DNA of 64,000 bases from JANXQG01 sp963709175 (GTDB lineage Bacteria; Planctomycetota; Planctomycetia; Pirellulales; Thermoguttaceae), in contig CAVPVK010000002.1 in assembly GCA_963709175.1 (NCBI GenBank), positions 62,001-126,000 on the forward strand. The letters are read 5' to 3'. A model generated the notes under the pieces. The model saw only the letters and a program-made list of their open reading frames with translations. It did no database searches and was not told the origin of the DNA. Positions 11,449 to 20,732 of the stretch are shown piece after piece; the stretch's first letter is position 1, and the number at the start of each line of letters is the position of its first letter. Position numbers and translations under genes: made by a program.

Positions 11449-11648
11449 TAGACAAGGCTATCGTGCCTGTTTTCGATTTCGCCCGAGCACGAACTGGCCG
11501 CCGTCGCGGTAGTGTCGATCGGCGGCAGCCTCAATCGTCGAGGTCTGCATCGGCAGATGACTGGGCTAAAGCACCTGCAGTCCGATGACCATGCGGATGC
11601 TCTTCTTTACCGATCAGACGTCCTTACCTCCGACGCCGCCCGCCGCGA

Positions 11649-11691
11649 GATCAAGCTGCCCTTCGTGCCGCGTTCGCCGTGGACGAATGCG
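11649..11691. repeat. 43-bp dispersed repeat next to a PEP-CTERM gene end, copy 1
   Basis: It matches 15865-15907 with three mismatches (GATCAAGCTGCCC..CGTGCCGCG.TCGCC). Both copies lie immediately 3' of a PEP-CTERM-encoding sequence on the minus strand, with partly similar flanks. The function is unknown. Confidence 0.7.
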
Positions 11692-12982
11692 CAGGGAAGA
11701 GAAGGACGGTGTGAGCGTCTTGTTGGTCGAAAGCCGCTGGCTTTGCGGTTCTCGCTGTCCGCCGCCGCCAACCGTAACCGACAAGGCCGAAGGCACCCGC
11801 GGCGAGCAGGGCAAGCGTGGAGGGTTCGGGTGTGGGGAGTGTCAGGGAGAAAACCGTACCGTCATTATAGGCACCGCCTTGCCACGTCATTCCAGAGAGC
11901 GTGCTGCCGCTAAGCGTCAAGCCACTGTCAGGATAGCTGCCATTGCCGCTGTCGAAAGTGGCCAGCACCGTAGGGTCGCCACCGCTTATGGGCACACTGA
12001 AGATCGTGCCCTGGAAATACGAACCGCCTAATTCGGTCGTCCCATAAAGGTTGTTGCCGATTAACGTCAGGCCGTAAAGCGGGTTCTCGCCGTCGCTGAG
12101 ATGGAACGAGGCCAATACTGTTGGGGTACCGCCACTCACAGGTAAACGGAAGACCGTGCCATAGCCGTCGACACCGCCTTTAATGGTCGTCCCATAAAGG
12201 CAGTTCCCGCTGAGAATCAAACCGCCATTGGGGCTCTCGCCGTCGCTGCCATTGAATGAAGCCAAAACCGTGAGACCACCACCGCCCACCGGAATGCTGA
12301 AGACCGTGCCGTCCCCATAGGCCCCCCCCTGTCTCGTCGTCCCAAACAGAGTGCTGCTACTGAGTGTCAAATCGCCATACGGGCAAGCACCATTGCTGCC
12401 GCTGAACGTAGCTAGTACCGCCGGACTGCCGCCGCTCAGAGAGAGGCTAAAGATTGTACCTGTGTCATTCGTGCCGCCATACACCGTTGTTCCATACAAA
12501 CTGCCACCGCTGGGCGTTAGACCGGCATAGGGCTGCTGCCCGTTGCCGCCGACGAACGAAGCCAGTACCGTTGGACTACCGCCGGTGACGGGAAGACTGA
12601 ATATTGTGCCGTCCCCGTACGCGCCGCCCAGTTGCGTTGTTCCATATAGGGTGTTGCCGTTAAGTGCCAAATCGTCAGTCGGATCCTCACCTGTGCTTGC
12701 CGTGAACGAGGCCAGAAGCATAGGATTGCCGCCAGTCATCGGAACACTGAAGACACTACCGTATCCGTTGGCGCCACCGTTTACGGTTGTTCCCAACAAG
12801 GTGCTGCCATTTAGAGTCAAGCCGCCCTCGGGTTGCGCGCCGTTGCTGGCGTTGAACGAACCGAGCGTAGAAAGCGCCTGGGCGTTAACATCGGTTGTTG
12901 CCAAAGCCAGCAGAGCCAGCATGCCTCCCCACACCCACAATCCCGCAACCATCGAACCTCGCACCATCGTCTTGTTGAACAT
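11651..12982 (-). CDS. GloVer tandem-repeat protein with PEP-CTERM anchor
   Basis: A 443-residue secreted protein. It has a signal peptide (residues 1-34, hydrophobic, ending DVNAQA) and about seven tandem repeats of roughly 50 residues (pattern GGANGYGSVFSVPMTGG, VLASF, GLTLNGSTLLGTT). These match the 'choice-of-anchor tandem repeat GloVer' family. The PEP-CTERM segment TPEPSTLALLAAGAFGLVGY plus WRRR follows at about residue 385. The ~45 residues after the basic tail are unusual for PEP-CTERM proteins and are partly encoded by a dispersed repeat, so the original stop was probably lost. The ATG has GGGAG seven bases upstream. Likely a surface-displayed beta-propeller of unknown ligand. Confidence 0.85.
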   Translation of the reverse strand: MFNKTMVRGSMVAGLWVWGGMLALLALATTDVNAQALSTLGSFNASNGAQPEGGLTLNGSTLLGTTVNGGANGYGSVFSVPMTGGNPMLLASFTASTGEDPTDDLALNGNTLYGTTQLGGAYGDGTIFSLPVTGGSPTVLASFVGGNGQQPYAGLTPSGGSLYGTTVYGGTNDTGTIFSLSLSGGSPAVLATFSGSNGACPYGDLTLSSSTLFGTTRQGGAYGDGTVFSIPVGGGGLTVLASFNGSDGESPNGGLILSGNCLYGTTIKGGVDGYGTVFRLPVSGGTPTVLASFHLSDGENPLYGLTLIGNNLYGTTELGGSYFQGTIFSVPISGGDPTVLATFDSGNGSYPDSGLTLSGSTLSGMTWQGGAYNDGTVFSLTLPTPEPSTLALLAAGAFGLVGYGWRRRTARTAKPAAFDQQDAHTVLLFPAHSSTANAARRAA

Positions 12983-13452
12983 GATCTGTCTCCCACGAAT
13001 CTCAAGTCCATACCAGTCTTATCCGTCTCCACACGATGCAGAGGTAATCGCACATTTCACATCAACGGATTCAAACCGAAGGGGCGTCAAACCTGGATCT
13101 AGCCCGCGAGTCTCCACCGCGCCGCGTGGAGCAGCCCTTCGATCAGAGCCGAATTGTCAGAAGTGCAGTCCGAAGGCGCCCGCTAGTGCCAAACCAGCCA
13201 ACGTGTCGGTCTGCGGGGCGCTGCCTCTGGCTGAGTGATAATGGCCATCAACGGCCACGTGAGCTGAACGCCCCTATTCTGACATACCCTGCCAAATATG
13301 TCAACAATTAGGGGAGTTTTCTCGGGCATCGCTTTCTGGCGGCCTGGGTGACCGCAGCAATGGGTCAGCGACGCAAACACGGAACGGCGATTGCAGGCAG
13401 ATCTGCTCCGTCAACTGATCACGGATCCTCACACCGCCAGGAAGGAGCAGCC
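12983..13452. other. Intergenic region between divergent genes
   Basis: It holds the promoters of the GloVer gene and of the membrane protein at 13453, but no clear -35/-10 pair could be chosen. At about 13160-13220 the minus strand reads TLAGLALAGAFGLHF, a weak echo of a PEP-CTERM tail that could be a very decayed remnant. Confidence 0.4.
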
Positions 13453-13917
13453 GTGAGCACGCAACCTCTCGCAACATATTCGGAACGTCTGCTGGAAGTT
13501 CGCCGCGATTTCACGTTGTACAAGGATCGGGTTGTCGTTCAGGCCCGTTGGTTTCCCAATCGCCGGTTCGAGCATGTTGTGAAGTTGGATACGCTCACGC
13601 GGGAAGTCCAGGAAATCACAATCCGCTACCGCATGCATCGTTATGCGGGCTGGGTCCTGGCCATCGGCGCCCTGGCATACGCCGCCTGCTACTACTACGC
13701 CCAGGGCATCGCACTGCAAGCAGTGGGCTATGTGGCCTTGAGCGTTGCGATTTGCGGCGCCATCTTGACGGCCCTGACGTACCCCCATCGTCGGATTCGT
13801 TTCGCACGATTTCGTGCGCGAACTGGCAGGATGGGCCTCGACATTGGTAGTGCCGGCAGCGACATCGCTGCGTTCGAGAAGTTCGTGCAGCAAGTCGGGC
13901 GACAGATTCCCCGATAA
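13453..13917 (+). CDS. Small two-TM membrane protein of unknown function
   Basis: 154 residues from a GTG start preceded by GAAGGAG six bases upstream; a longer in-frame start at 13348 has no ribosome site. Residues ~1-55 are soluble (YSERLLEVRRDFTLYKDRVV, FEHVVKLDTL). Two membrane segments follow (WVLAIGALAYAACYYYA and VGYVALSVAICGAILTAL), then a basic cytoplasmic tail. The pattern resembles PH-like membrane proteins of planctomycetes, but no family could be named. Confidence 0.7.
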   Translation: MSTQPLATYSERLLEVRRDFTLYKDRVVVQARWFPNRRFEHVVKLDTLTREVQEITIRYRMHRYAGWVLAIGALAYAACYYYAQGIALQAVGYVALSVAICGAILTALTYPHRRIRFARFRARTGRMGLDIGSAGSDIAAFEKFVQQVGRQIPR

Positions 13918-14018
13918 TGATGTGCGGCCTTCGGCAACGCCACCGGCACCCTGGCACGTGTCAAAGCTCCATTATCAGATTTGGATAGTCGCCAGACGGC
14001 GTGGCCTACGCCACGACC

Positions 14019-14276
14019 TCAGTGAGCAGGCGAGGTTGACGACCTTTTCCTGCTCCGCACCGCGCCGACCAGCAGCACGTCGACCGAGAGCAGCCACACG
14101 GCGAGGGCGGCGATGTTGGGCCAGTTCAAGTGTCGCTTAGGCTCGCCGTTCGGCTGGAAATAACCTTCCTCCAAGTCAATTGCCTTTTCCTTACAACCAC
14201 CGATTCGGAGAATGTTCCGCAGCCGTTCTGCTGAGAGGGCACCGAGCGGCACGTTGCGCACGCTGGTGTCAGCCAT
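14019..14276 (-). CDS. Short protein with C-terminal membrane anchor (doubtful gene, paralogous fragment)
   Basis: An 85-residue frame ending in NWPNIAALAVWLLSVDVLLV plus a basic tail. The same C-terminal anchor (HPNWPNIAALAVWLASVGVL) occurs at 51068-51250, so it is a real conserved peptide. The N-terminal half is not recognised, and the unit may be the 3' end of a decayed larger gene. Confidence 0.45.
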   Translation of the reverse strand: MADTSVRNVPLGALSAERLRNILRIGGCKEKAIDLEEGYFQPNGEPKRHLNWPNIAALAVWLLSVDVLLVGAVRSRKRSSTSPAH

Positions 14277-14544
14277 CGCTACGCTGACTTCGGTGAATCG
14301 CCCGCGCCCACGGGTACTTGGTTGTCTTCCGTTGGGCTAGCCATCCGTGCGACCTTTCAGAAATAGCCACTCTAACGGGTAGGTAGGGATTCCAAACAGT
14401 TCGACTGTGGTATCGCATTGCAACGGGCCGCGACGCCTTTCGTGCCAAGGGGGTAGAACTACCCTTTTCGAGACGATCAATAGTCCGCATCGCCGACCAC
14501 CGGCAGGTATCTTAACTCCAAGATTCGCCAACACTTACGTAAAA

Positions 14545-14618
<74 letters not shown>

Positions 14619-14978
14619 AAAACGCCATTTTCTGCAGCCATTCTTGACGTTTCTTAGGATCGCGATATTATCAGTGTCGAAACGAGTGGCGCCCGTTTTG
14701 ACACCTAGCCATCATAAATCCCCTACGGACACGTCACCATCCCTCCTTAGGTTACACGAAATTCGGGTTCTGGCAAGCCCCACTCTGATTTCCCGATATG
14801 TCGGAACGCAATGGGCCATTGGTGCACGAAGATCCGGGGAAAGTCCCATTATGTCGGTAAGGTTTCCAACGACGCAGACGGCTAACTGCCACTCCCCAAG
14901 TGGCTTGGAGAGATGGATGAGTTGCTTGCCGGTTATACCCCCCGTGTGGAACCAGAAGGGTTGACGTGAAGCCACAAT
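14619..14978. other. Intergenic region without recognised gene
   Basis: Between the tRNA and the TPR gene. Short open frames on both strands have no family resemblance or ribosome sites. Nothing else was seen. Confidence 0.5.
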
Positions 14979-15729
14979 ATGAGTCACATGACTGATAACC
15001 CTGACGAGAGCCCCACCGTTCACAAAACCACTGACACGTCCCCGGGGGCCGACAAGCGACGTCCTTGGATCGCATGGGTGGCGATTGGATGGCTCATTCT
15101 CGCAATCCTATACCTGCCTTATCTCAACATGCACCGACCACCTGCCGGGGCTGCTTGGGTTCAAGATCATAATGCTCGTGATCTCGGCGATGGCAGTCGT
15201 AGTTCTAGTCTTCGTTCCCCGCGGATGGTGGAAGGCTGCAACGATACCGGTGGCGGCGCTCCTCGTATTTGTGCAGCTAGTTGGCTGGAGCCATCTCGAC
15301 CCCGCCTCCAATCCTGCCCAAACATACTACAACCGCGGCAATGACATGCTTGCTAAGGGCGATTGCGACGAGGCGATTGCTGATTATACCGAGGCCATCC
15401 ACCTCGACCCGAAATACGTCCGCGCATTCTGCAACCGCGGTGCCGCCTATGGAAGAAAGGGCGACTTCGACAAAGCAATCGCGGACTGCAACGAGGCTAT
15501 CCGCCTCGATCCGACCCTCGCAGAGGCTTACTACAACCGCGGTATCACCTATCGGCGCGCGGCTGAAGACGAAAAATCGATCGCGGACTTTACAGAGGCC
15601 ATCCGTCTCAACCCGAAAGACGCATCGGCGTATCACGACCGGGGAGTGAGCTATAAGCACAAGGGCGAATTCCGCAGGGCGGAAGCAGACTTTGCGGAGG
15701 CCCAGAGACTCGGCTTCGCGGGAAACTAG
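14979..15729 (+). CDS. Membrane-anchored TPR protein (frame-split)
   Basis: The first frame starts at ATG 14979 (or 14988) and gives a soluble N-terminus and a membrane helix (WIAWVAIGWLILAILYLPYL). The second frame continues with helices IIMLVISAMAVVVLVFV and AATIPVAALLVFVQLVGW, then four TPR units (AQTYYNRGNDMLAKGDCDEA, EAIRLDPTLAEAYYNRG and so on). The frames join near 15140 in a GGGG run; removing one G gives a continuous protein of about 249 residues. Such TPR proteins are abundant in planctomycetes and probably scaffold protein interactions at the membrane. Confidence 0.8.
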
Positions 15730-15822
15730 CACCGGCGGTGGGGAGGTCCAGTGTTCTGGGCCTGTCATGGGCTCCGGCGCCGCCGATTGGATTGATAAGA
15801 CCTAAGGCAATCGGCAAGTTGA

Positions 15823-16248
15823 TCAACCAAAGACGGGCTGCCAAGCCGATGACGCCCGCTGCTCGATCAAGCTGCCCGGCGTGCCGCGCTCGCCGTGGAC
15901 GAATGCGTTGCAAAGGAAACGATGGCTGGGGCGGGTTCTTGGTCGAAGGCGGCGAAAGCCGACAAAAATCATTTTCCGGCGTTGATCCTGGTTTTCGTTC
16001 GGCAGTATCCGACGGAGACGACGACCACATTGACCAAGGCGGGCATTGGTTTCAGCTTGGCGTGAGCGCCTTCGCCAGGCAAAGCCGGCCAATCCGATTG
16101 CCCCGACACCCAGGAGGGGCAGGGTAGAAGGCCCGGGGACTGGTGCAAATGCCAGCCCGCCTTGCGGGCCATGCAGGCCGACGGCCAGCGTCGAGCGAGC
16201 ACCGCCGGGTGTAAACGAGTGAAGCGTCCGTCGAGACCCAATTGTCAC
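15823..16248 (-). pseudogene. PEP-CTERM protein 3' remnant
   Basis: The frame contains VPGPSTLPLLGVGAIGLAGF plus AWRRR, a clear PEP-CTERM anchor (with a PGP variant). It is preceded by only ~37 residues with no recognisable domain and followed by a long read-through into dispersed repeat sequence. It lies directly downstream of motB. Most likely the tail of a lost surface protein gene. Confidence 0.6.
15865..15907. repeat. 43-bp dispersed repeat next to a PEP-CTERM remnant, copy 2
   Basis: Partner of 11649-11691 (three mismatches). It again lies just 3' of a PEP-CTERM coding sequence in the same relative orientation. Confidence 0.7.
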
Positions 16249-16263
16249 ATTAACCAGCTTGAT

Positions 16264-17064
16264 TCAGGGTGCGCGGATCAACGCGGCGCGCTCGTCCTGG
16301 GATCCGAGATAGTCGTCGACCAATTCTGGCAGCACCAAAACATCGACGCACGAGTTTTGCGTGCGGCTTTCCGCCCCCTCGCGAATCGTGTGGGGCTCGT
16401 TGGATCCGGCCTGACTGAGACGGATCCGATCCGCCTCGATTCCCCCTTCCACAAGGTAACGCATGGTCGCCAAACAACGGGCGAATGACAACTGCCAGAC
16501 ATTTTGCTCGCTTTCGGCCCCGTCGAGTTGCTCCAGCGCGTGGCCGCGAAGCTCGATTTTCTGCCGCTTCCCCAGCAGCAGAGGAAGCATCTGATTTAGT
16601 TGCTTTTTGGCGGCCTCGCTAAGTTCTGTCGAACTCGCGGCGAAGAGCACGACCGAGCCCATCCCTTGCTGCTTGCCGTTGTTGAGAACGAACAAGGTCG
16701 GCTTGGCCACGCCCGAGGAGCGGTTCCCCTCGCCGGCCCAGAGCTTCGGGCCGGTCTCCTCGACTTTGCGTCCCGTGGGCTTGGGGGCATTCTTGGGACG
16801 CTTGGGACCGACCGGATCGCCGGGCCTGGGCGAGGCCATTATCGTCTTCGAGCCCGGCGCCAGCGGGCCACAGGTCATCGAGCCAGCGGCCTCGGGACCT
16901 TTGGTCTTGGAGAGCGAATTGAAGGGATCGTTGAAGTAGTGCGCCACGGCCATCTTCAACTGCTTGTTCTGGGCCGTAATCCACATGACCATGAAAAAGG
17001 CCATCATCGCGGTCACAAAGTCCGCGTAGGCCACTTTCCAGGCGCCTCCGCCATGTCCTGCCAT
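16264..17064 (-). CDS. motB: Flagellar-type stator protein MotB
   Basis: 266 residues. The N-terminus has the MotB membrane helix WKVAYADFVTAMMAFFMVMW with the conserved proton-carrying Asp (D15). A linker of about 90 residues rich in Pro/Lys follows, then an OmpA/MotB peptidoglycan-binding domain (VVLFAASSTELSEAAKKQLN, KIELRGHA, AGSNEPHT, RTQNSCVDVLVL). With MotA it forms the ion-driven stator anchored to the wall. The start has GAGG upstream. It lies 29 bases after motA on the same strand. No other flagellar gene is in the window. Confidence 0.9.
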   Translation of the reverse strand: MAGHGGGAWKVAYADFVTAMMAFFMVMWITAQNKQLKMAVAHYFNDPFNSLSKTKGPEAAGSMTCGPLAPGSKTIMASPRPGDPVGPKRPKNAPKPTGRKVEETGPKLWAGEGNRSSGVAKPTLFVLNNGKQQGMGSVVLFAASSTELSEAAKKQLNQMLPLLLGKRQKIELRGHALEQLDGAESEQNVWQLSFARCLATMRYLVEGGIEADRIRLSQAGSNEPHTIREGAESRTQNSCVDVLVLPELVDDYLGSQDERAALIRAP

Positions 17065-17093
17065 TATTGCTTACCTCGCAAAAGCGAAATTGC

Positions 17094-17954
17094 CTACGAC
17101 GCCTCAACCTCGGCGAAGAGCTTGTCCAACTCTTCGCGGTGCACGCGGAACTCGCTGGCCACGCCCCGCCGCGCATGGTCCAACGCCACCTTGGGAGGCA
17201 GATCGTTGACGAAACCCTGCATGACCGTAGCGATCGTCCGGAAGAAGTTCATCTCCGCCGCACCGAGCGTGTCCATGCGGCCCGCCAGAGGGTTCATGAA
17301 TCCGTAGGAGGCAAGGATCCCCAGGAACGTGCCCACCAGCGCCGCCCCCACCTTCTCGCCGATCTCTTCCACCGGTCCGTCGATCGCCTGCATCGTGATC
17401 ACGATTCCCAGCACGGCCGCCACGATTCCGAACCCAGGCAAGGCATCGGCCGTCTTCGTCAGCGCGGTGACGGTGGCATGGTGCTCCTCCTCGATTACCT
17501 TCAGCTCGGTTTCCAGCAACTGTGGCAACTGTTCGGGCTTCACCGTGCCTTCGATGATCGGCGAGAGGGCCCCGCAGATGAACTCGCACACGTGGTGGTT
17601 CCCGGCGATGCGGGGATACTTCTTGAAAATGTCGCTTTCCTTGACGTTCGACACGTGCTGCTCCAGGGCGATCAGCCCCTCGCGCCGGGCGAGGCGGCAC
17701 AATTCGTAGAGCAGCTTGAAAAGCTCCTCGTAGGCGCCGCGGTTGAACGGCGTTCCCTTGAAGCACTGCAGGATTCCCTTGACCAGATCAATGAGGACCT
17801 TCTTGGGGGACATGACCAACATGGCCCCGAGGGCGGCGCCGCCGATGACGAGGATTTCTGCAGGGTGTATCAGCGCAGGGATCTTGCCGCCCGACCAGAC
17901 GAATCCGGACAGCACGCATCCGACGACCACGACGCATCCGACAATAACCAGCAT
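17094..17954 (-). CDS. motA: Flagellar-type stator protein MotA
   Basis: 286 residues from ATG 17954 (MLVIVGCVVVVGCVL), the usual MotA length. The frame stays open to 18092, but those 46 extra residues look non-coding. Four membrane helices are visible, including HPAEILVIGGAALGAMLVM and the conserved ALPGFGIVAAVLGIVITMQA with its Pro. The cytoplasmic loop carries the charged residues that contact the rotor. It forms the stator channel with the following motB. Confidence 0.88.
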   Translation of the reverse strand: MLVIVGCVVVVGCVLSGFVWSGGKIPALIHPAEILVIGGAALGAMLVMSPKKVLIDLVKGILQCFKGTPFNRGAYEELFKLLYELCRLARREGLIALEQHVSNVKESDIFKKYPRIAGNHHVCEFICGALSPIIEGTVKPEQLPQLLETELKVIEEEHHATVTALTKTADALPGFGIVAAVLGIVITMQAIDGPVEEIGEKVGAALVGTFLGILASYGFMNPLAGRMDTLGAAEMNFFRTIATVMQGFVNDLPPKVALDHARRGVASEFRVHREELDKLFAEVEAS

Positions 17955-18313
17955 GAGCGTTCTAGGGGTTGTAGCGGTTCTAAGTTCCCATCGCCCTTGG
18001 GAAGGGGCTGGGAGAGGAGGGTCGAAAGCCCTCTTCATTGCTTTGCATGCGAAATACGTTCCACAAAGAATACTAGGTTGCGGTCTGGACAATGCCCAGG
18101 TGAATTGCGATCGGATCGACGTTCATCAGCGGATTTCGCCCGGCGAAACGGATTGGTCGCGATGAAACGACTGGGTAGCGATCCGAGAACCCCAAATTGG
18201 ACTTGCGGCCGGGAATTCGCTAGAATAGCGGCTCGTCAAGCTGGGTTGGTCCCACGCGGCTTTGCCGCCAGTGGCGTCCCAAGAGAGCCTCAAAAACCCA
18301 TACAGGAGATACT
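17955..18313. other. Divergent promoter region between motA and the esterase gene
   Basis: Apart from the AGGAGA ribosome site before 18314, no clear promoter, operator or small gene could be defined. Confidence 0.4.
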
Positions 18314-19156
18314 ATGAAAACCAGTTCCTTGATCTTGGTGCTTGCATTCGCCGTCGCACCGCTTTTCGCCGTCGCAGCGGACGAGGCCGCCCCCAAGGGA
18401 TTCGACCAGGCGCGAGATGTGCCGCGTGGCAGAGTCGCCACGGAAACCTACCCGTCGAAGTCGCTCAAGTTCGATCGCAAATTCACGGTCTATACGCCGC
18501 CGGGATACAGCAAAGAAGGCAAGAAATACCCGGTGCTCTACCTGCTTCACGGATCGGGCGACGACGAGACCGGCTGGGTGCAAAAGGGCTCGGCAAACGT
18601 CATCTTGGACAATCTGCTTGCGGAAGGCAAGGTCGTGCCCATGATCGTCGTCATGCCCTACGGCTTTACGAACCCACCCGGCACCCCTTCCGGCCGCGGC
18701 GGTCGCCCGAGGGCCGGTGCGGGCTTCGAGGAAGACTTGCTCACGGACGTCATCCCCTACGTTGAATCGCGCTACAACGTCGCGCCCGACGCCAACCACC
18801 GGGCATTGGCCGGCCTTTCCATGGGTGGCGGCCAAACCCTGCGGATCGGCCCGAAGCATTGCGACACGTTCGCCTATCTGGCCGCGTTCAGCGCCGGCTT
18901 TGGCCGCCGGCCCGGCGGCCAAAGCGACATCACGGCCGGCTTTCCCGACGCCGAGACGCTCAACGCCAAGTTGAAGCTGTTCTGGATTTCGTGCGGCAAT
19001 CGCGACGGCCTCCTGGATGGGTCCAAACGACTGGATCAAAGCCTCACCGAGAAGAAGGTGAAGCACGTCTGGCACCTGGACGCCGGCAGTCACGAATGGC
19101 CGGTGTGGAAGAACGATCTGTATCTAGTCGCGCAGAAGTTGTTCAAAAAGCCGTAG
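18314..19156 (+). CDS. Secreted esterase, esterase D / CE1 feruloyl esterase type
   Basis: 280 residues. The signal peptide covers residues 1-22 (LILVLAFAVAPLFAVAA). It has an alpha/beta-hydrolase fold with FTVYTPPGYSKEGKKYPVLY, LLHGSGDDETGW, the nucleophile elbow GLSMGGG (Ser169) and a C-terminal His in LDAGSHEWPVW. This is the family of extracellular carbohydrate esterases and enterochelin-type esterases. AGGAG lies five bases before the ATG. Its stop abuts the stop of the convergent gene at 19157. It probably removes acyl groups from polysaccharides; a GH26 mannanase lies 1.6 kb away. Confidence 0.87.
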   Translation: MKTSSLILVLAFAVAPLFAVAADEAAPKGFDQARDVPRGRVATETYPSKSLKFDRKFTVYTPPGYSKEGKKYPVLYLLHGSGDDETGWVQKGSANVILDNLLAEGKVVPMIVVMPYGFTNPPGTPSGRGGRPRAGAGFEEDLLTDVIPYVESRYNVAPDANHRALAGLSMGGGQTLRIGPKHCDTFAYLAAFSAGFGRRPGGQSDITAGFPDAETLNAKLKLFWISCGNRDGLLDGSKRLDQSLTEKKVKHVWHLDAGSHEWPVWKNDLYLVAQKLFKKP

Positions 19157-20043
19157 TTAATTCCGGGGCTTGTCCTTGTCCAGCAGCACGCGGACGCCTG
19201 GATCTTTTGTGTCCGCGTGGCGGAAACCGTCGGCCACGTACTGTCCGATGTCGAAGCGGAATTTCTGCACTCGGGAAAACCGCGTCGCCCGCCGGGCAAG
19301 TTCATCACAGTCGATCGCTTCCTTGTGGGGCAGTCCGAGGAAGACCTCGTTCTCGCTGGTTTGAGTGTCGATGACATAGAGATCGTCGAAGGCTTCCTGA
19401 TAGGTCCGCAGCATGGCATCGTGGAGCGCGTTGCTAGTTTGCGCCAGACATTCCCCGCCACGACGCCCCGCGGCCCAACTGCCCGCCGCGCAGCGAGGAG
19501 GAACTCCTTGGTGGCCAGATCGTAGGGAATGTTCTCGGGGCCGTAGGCGTCGAGGAAGATGATATCGTAGGGCCGCTGGCACTTGTCGATAAAACGGCGG
19601 CCGTCCTCGACATACACGTGCATCGCCGCATCTTCGCGAAAACCGAAGTACTTCTTCGCCACGGCCACCACGTCGGCATCGATATCGACCACGTCGATCG
19701 TCATCTGCGGATAGTGTTGCCGCAGCAACCCCGGCAGCGAACCGCCGCCGAGCCCCACGATGAGCACTCGCTTCGGCTCCTGCACCAACGTCAAGGCGAC
19801 GGGCATGGCCTGAACGTACTCGAATTCGACGTGGTCGGGGTCTCCCACTTTGACGACGCTCTGCGCGTCGGGATCGTCGCCGAACCGCAGGGTCCGCAAC
19901 CCGTGCTCATTTTCCGTAACCACGAGTGTTGCATACCGCGACGCCTTCCTGTAAAGCGTCTTCTCTGCGGACCGCGAGGGGGCGCACGTGGCGGCGACGG
20001 TCCAAAGCCCCAAGAGGAGTATACACAGCTTGCGATGATGCAT
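19157..20043 (-). CDS. Exported spermidine-synthase-like methyltransferase-fold protein (frame-split)
   Basis: About 295 residues when joined. It has a signal peptide (LCILLLGLWTVAATCAPSRS), then a Rossmann-type domain: RVLIVGLGGGSLPGLLR (nucleotide-binding loop), IDVVDIDADVVAVAKKYFGF (acidic loop), VEDGRRFI and IIFLDAYG. This matches the SpeE/PABMT fold. The C-terminus (SNALHDAMLRTYQEAFDDLY, RFDIGQYVADGF) is in another frame, and the break near 19445 is repaired by one added C. The signal peptide is unusual for polyamine synthases, and the substrate is unknown. ATG 20043 is preferred over the upstream TTG. Confidence 0.82.
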
Positions 20044-20219
20044 GATCGGAGCCCTGGTCAACGACTCGTCTGGATCGATTGGGTGTATTATACATCATGG
20101 CCGGTGCAGCAACGAATGCCCTGGGGAACGCTCCTTTTCGGCCTCTTGACGGGGGCGAACAATTCCGCTATGGTCAAGCCAAAGGATGGATAAACACACC
20201 TTAGACCTAGCTGCCCGTC

Positions 20220-20708
20220 ATGTCTGATCAATCGCTCATTTTGCTCTTGGATGAAGTGCGTGGAAAGACCTTGCGACTCCTTCAGGGAGTGACCGACGAC
20301 GAGACCCACTGGTCGCCACCCGAGTTGCACAACCATATACTTTGGCATGCCGGCCATAGTTTCGTCCTAGTGGAATCGCTGGCCATGGAAGCCATCGGCG
20401 AGTTGCCGCACATTCCGGAGGGCTGGTTCGAGATTTTCAGTTGGCAGAGCAATCCCGCCCAAGTCGCATCCTACCGTTGGCCGTCGTTGGCGCAAGTGAT
20501 TTCGGAATTGACCAAGCAGCACGCGCGGCTGCGGGACGTGATCGAAGATCTGACCGAGGAGCAGTTGTCGCGGGAACTGCTAGGGCGCGGCAATCGCACG
20601 GCCCGCTATGCCATTATTCATGGTTTGCATGACGAAGCCTGTCACGGCGGCGAAATCTGGCTGCTCCGCAAGATGACGCGGTCCGCCGTGCTGGACCGAC
20701 AAACCTGA
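20220..20708 (+). CDS. DinB-family four-helix protein
   Basis: 162 residues with the DinB/YfiT pattern: an N-terminal helix ending LRLLQGVTDDETHWSPPE, then ILWHAGHSFV and a C-terminal IIHGLHDEACHGGEIWLL. The His residues of WHAGH and HDEACH probably bind a divalent metal. These proteins act as thiol-dependent transferases or damage-inducible proteins, but the substrate cannot be read from sequence. Confidence 0.8.
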   Translation: MSDQSLILLLDEVRGKTLRLLQGVTDDETHWSPPELHNHILWHAGHSFVLVESLAMEAIGELPHIPEGWFEIFSWQSNPAQVASYRWPSLAQVISELTKQHARLRDVIEDLTEEQLSRELLGRGNRTARYAIIHGLHDEACHGGEIWLLRKMTRSAVLDRQT

Positions 20709-20732
20709 TCCACCCTGTCAGACATTTGCGTG

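Noticed and set aside
13160..13220. Third PEP-CTERM-like tail upstream of the GloVer gene
   Set aside because: Only TLAGLALAGAFGL resembles the anchor; the PEP motif and basic tail are missing.
18093..18313. N-terminal extension of MotA up to 18092
   Set aside because: The extra 46 residues do not resemble MotA, whose usual length fits the start at 17954.
17067..18317. 416-residue plus-strand open frame opposite motA
   Set aside because: Antisense to conserved motA; no start signal or family match.
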